Part shown: positions 4,853 through 5,447 of the stretch, piece by piece
Numbering within the stretch: the first letter of the stretch is position 1
Layout: each line of letters begins with the position of its first letter
Source: an uncultured cyanobacterium
GTDB taxonomy: Bacteria > Cyanobacteriota > Cyanobacteriia > Phormidesmidales > Phormidesmidaceae
Direction of reading: 5' to 3'
DNA: 5,447 nt
Assembly: GCA_938029995.1 (NCBI GenBank)
Contig: CALHGI010000294.1
Span: 1-5,447 of the forward strand
The notes under the pieces: generated by a model
Told to the model about the DNA's origin: nothing
The model's input: only the letters and a program-made list of their open reading frames with translations
The model's database searches: none
Made by a program: the position numbers and the translations under genes

Positions 4853-5447
4853 CGTAATCCCATAGAGCTTGAGCCATGGGATCAAATCTATATCTTAAGT
4901 AAGCCCAGATCATGATTTAAAAGCCCCCATAGGTTGCAGTCTTTAAATCTGTTATTCAAGCGTTATTTATCCTTCAAAATAGATCGTGCTGGGGTATAGG
5001 GTATCCCTCGCCTTCTGAAGGCTTCAACTATTGAAACAGTTGGAAAGAGATATTTTACTTGAGTGAGAGCGCCGAAATCCTCAATGCACTTACCCTATTT
5101 ATGCACTGAGGTTATTGCAAATGTTGAACTGTAATAAACTCTTTAATGTTGAATAACGTTAGATTTAAATATCTATACCTAGTGCGCGACTAACCCAGCT
5201 AACCGCCGTGAAACAACGATTGTTAACTCTGTTTCCTAATTCTTTCTGTTAAGTTTTTTGAGCAATAGCCTCGGCGAAACCGTTATAAACCTGAGATGCA
5301 TACTCTAATGGTTTAGCTAGTATGACCTACTCACGATCCCATCGATCTGTTAGGGCTGTGTATTTAATGAAAATATCAAAAATATGAGTTCTCCTGTCCA
5401 TAAGTATGAATTTTAGGTGGAGCTGGAACCTTTTAGAATATGGCTGT

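Larger units (their letters stand above)
4508..5447. other. Terminal stretch without a confident gene
   Basis: From the start of the peptidoglycan-binding gene to the window edge no gene can be supported. Besides the repeats listed separately there are ATCCCAT/ATGGGAT (4857-4863 with 4876-4882), the palindrome GCCTTC-T-GAAGGC (5010-5022), CCTCAATGCA paired with one mismatch to TGCACTGAGG (5079-5088 with 5102-5111), and AACAA/TTGTT (5212-5216 with 5220-5224). On the - strand, 4963-5094 is open for 43 codons and reads protein-like (ending RRRGIPYTPARSILKDK) but has no start codon. A short frame at 5249-5326 (-) is similar. At the right edge an ATG at 5440 or a GTG at 5417 could open a rightward gene, but too little is visible to judge. 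Confidence 0.6.

Noticed and set aside
4963..5094. 43-codon open frame on the - strand with a protein-like sequence ending RRRGIPYTPARSILKDK
   Set aside because: No start codon, no recognised family, and the length is within chance. It could be a gene fragment, but a feature is not supported.
5249..5326. 25-codon frame on the - strand (contains PLEYASQVYNGFAEAIAQKT)
   Set aside because: Stops precede it in all three frames, it is very short, and it has no recognisable family.

Overview
The window looks like chromosomal DNA of a cyanobacterium. The support is one HIP1 octamer (GCGATCGC, 3638-3645), a CHAT-domain protease of a type abundant in cyanobacteria, starts without strong Shine-Dalgarno sequences, and wide spacing between genes. 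I cannot name a genus. Four protein genes are well supported. Nearly half of the window has no convincing gene but is rich in inverted and direct repeats.

Layout. Positions 1-474 (+) hold the C-terminal part of a CHAT-domain cysteine peptidase whose start lies left of the window. A stretch of about 1.1 kb (475-1577) has no confident gene. It carries a 15-bp tandem repeat, a perfect 16-bp inverted repeat, an AT-rich open frame broken by one TAG, a cluster of nested RNA-like helices (1282-1427), and a promoter-like region with two palindromes. Positions 1578-2591 (+) encode a PAPS-dependent sulfotransferase, followed by a strong hairpin (2611-2655). Positions 2759-4039 (+) encode a full-length two-domain ChrA-type transporter. 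Convergent to it, with 30 bp between the stop codons, 4070-4507 (-) encodes a small protein made of two PG_binding_1 modules. The last 940 bases hold an imperfect nested inverted repeat, three 28-bp tandem units and another large hairpin, but no confident gene.

How the genes may fit together. Sulfotransferase and ChrA lie on the same strand, 167 bp apart. Both deal with sulfate chemistry: one transfers sulfate from PAPS, and the other belongs to a family that moves the sulfate analogue chromate and includes the sulfur-regulated SrpC of Synechococcus. A shared sulfur theme is possible, but the hairpin between them argues against simple co-transcription. The sulfotransferase and the peptidoglycan-binding protein could both act on the cell envelope or its glycans; this is inference. 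I did not find a complete undescribed system. The most unusual signals are the 28-bp triple repeat at 4692-4775, the nested helices at 1282-1427 and the strand-polarised hairpin at 2611-2655.
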